DNA of 6,291 nt, taken from positions 1-6,291 of the forward strand of contig CAKVCL010000066.1 in assembly GCA_934725855.1 (NCBI GenBank), given 5' to 3'. This stretch comes from an uncultured Cellulosilyticum sp. (GTDB lineage: Bacteria > Bacillota > Clostridia > Lachnospirales > Cellulosilyticaceae). The notes under the pieces were generated by a model. The model was not told the origin of the DNA, made no database searches, and was given only the letters and a program-made list of their open reading frames with translations. Shown here piece after piece: positions 6,275-6,291 of the stretch. The position numbers and the translations under genes are program-made. Position 1 is the first letter of the stretch. Each line of letters starts with the position of its first letter.

Positions 6275-6291
6275 TTCATTTCTGTAAATAC

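Overview
The window is AT-rich and every supported gene lies on the minus strand, so transcription runs from high to low coordinates. The low GC content, the TTTT-type terminator, the GGAGG ribosome binding site, the 3' CCA not being encoded in the two complete tRNA genes, and clostridial-looking protein sequences suggest a low-GC Firmicute, most likely a member of the Clostridia. I cannot name the genus.

From right to left in transcription order: an AT-rich leader (6118-6291) carries a good sigma-A-type promoter for a RimJ/RimL-like GNAT acetyltransferase (5587-6117). After a 74-bp gap with a second extended -10 promoter comes a two-gene unit. Its first gene (3770-5512) encodes a 580-residue protein of unknown function that may have a helicase-associated C-terminal region. 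Its second gene (599-3773) overlaps the first by ATGA and encodes a SWIM zinc-finger SNF2-family ATPase. A long rho-independent terminator (536-590) closes the unit.

The SNF2 gene is split by a frameshift near 1846-1860, a few codons after the Walker A motif. Motif I is therefore in one reading frame, and motifs Ia to VI are in the other. Both halves are well conserved at motif level, so this is a recent disruption, a sequencing indel, or (less likely) recoding. If real, neither product can be a functional ATPase alone.

The left end (1-337) holds a tRNA cluster, Glu(UUC)-Pro(UGG)-Lys(UUU), the last truncated by the window edge. It is driven by a near-consensus promoter (349-377). Both tRNA spacers contain a perfect 7-8 bp inverted repeat around a 21-22 nt loop.

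The gene-free stretch 338-598 holds only the tRNA promoter with its AT-rich upstream flank and the SNF2 terminator. I found no transposon, CRISPR array, toxin-antitoxin pair or recognisable defence cassette. The two items most worth following up are the split SNF2 gene and its uncharacterised, translationally coupled partner.
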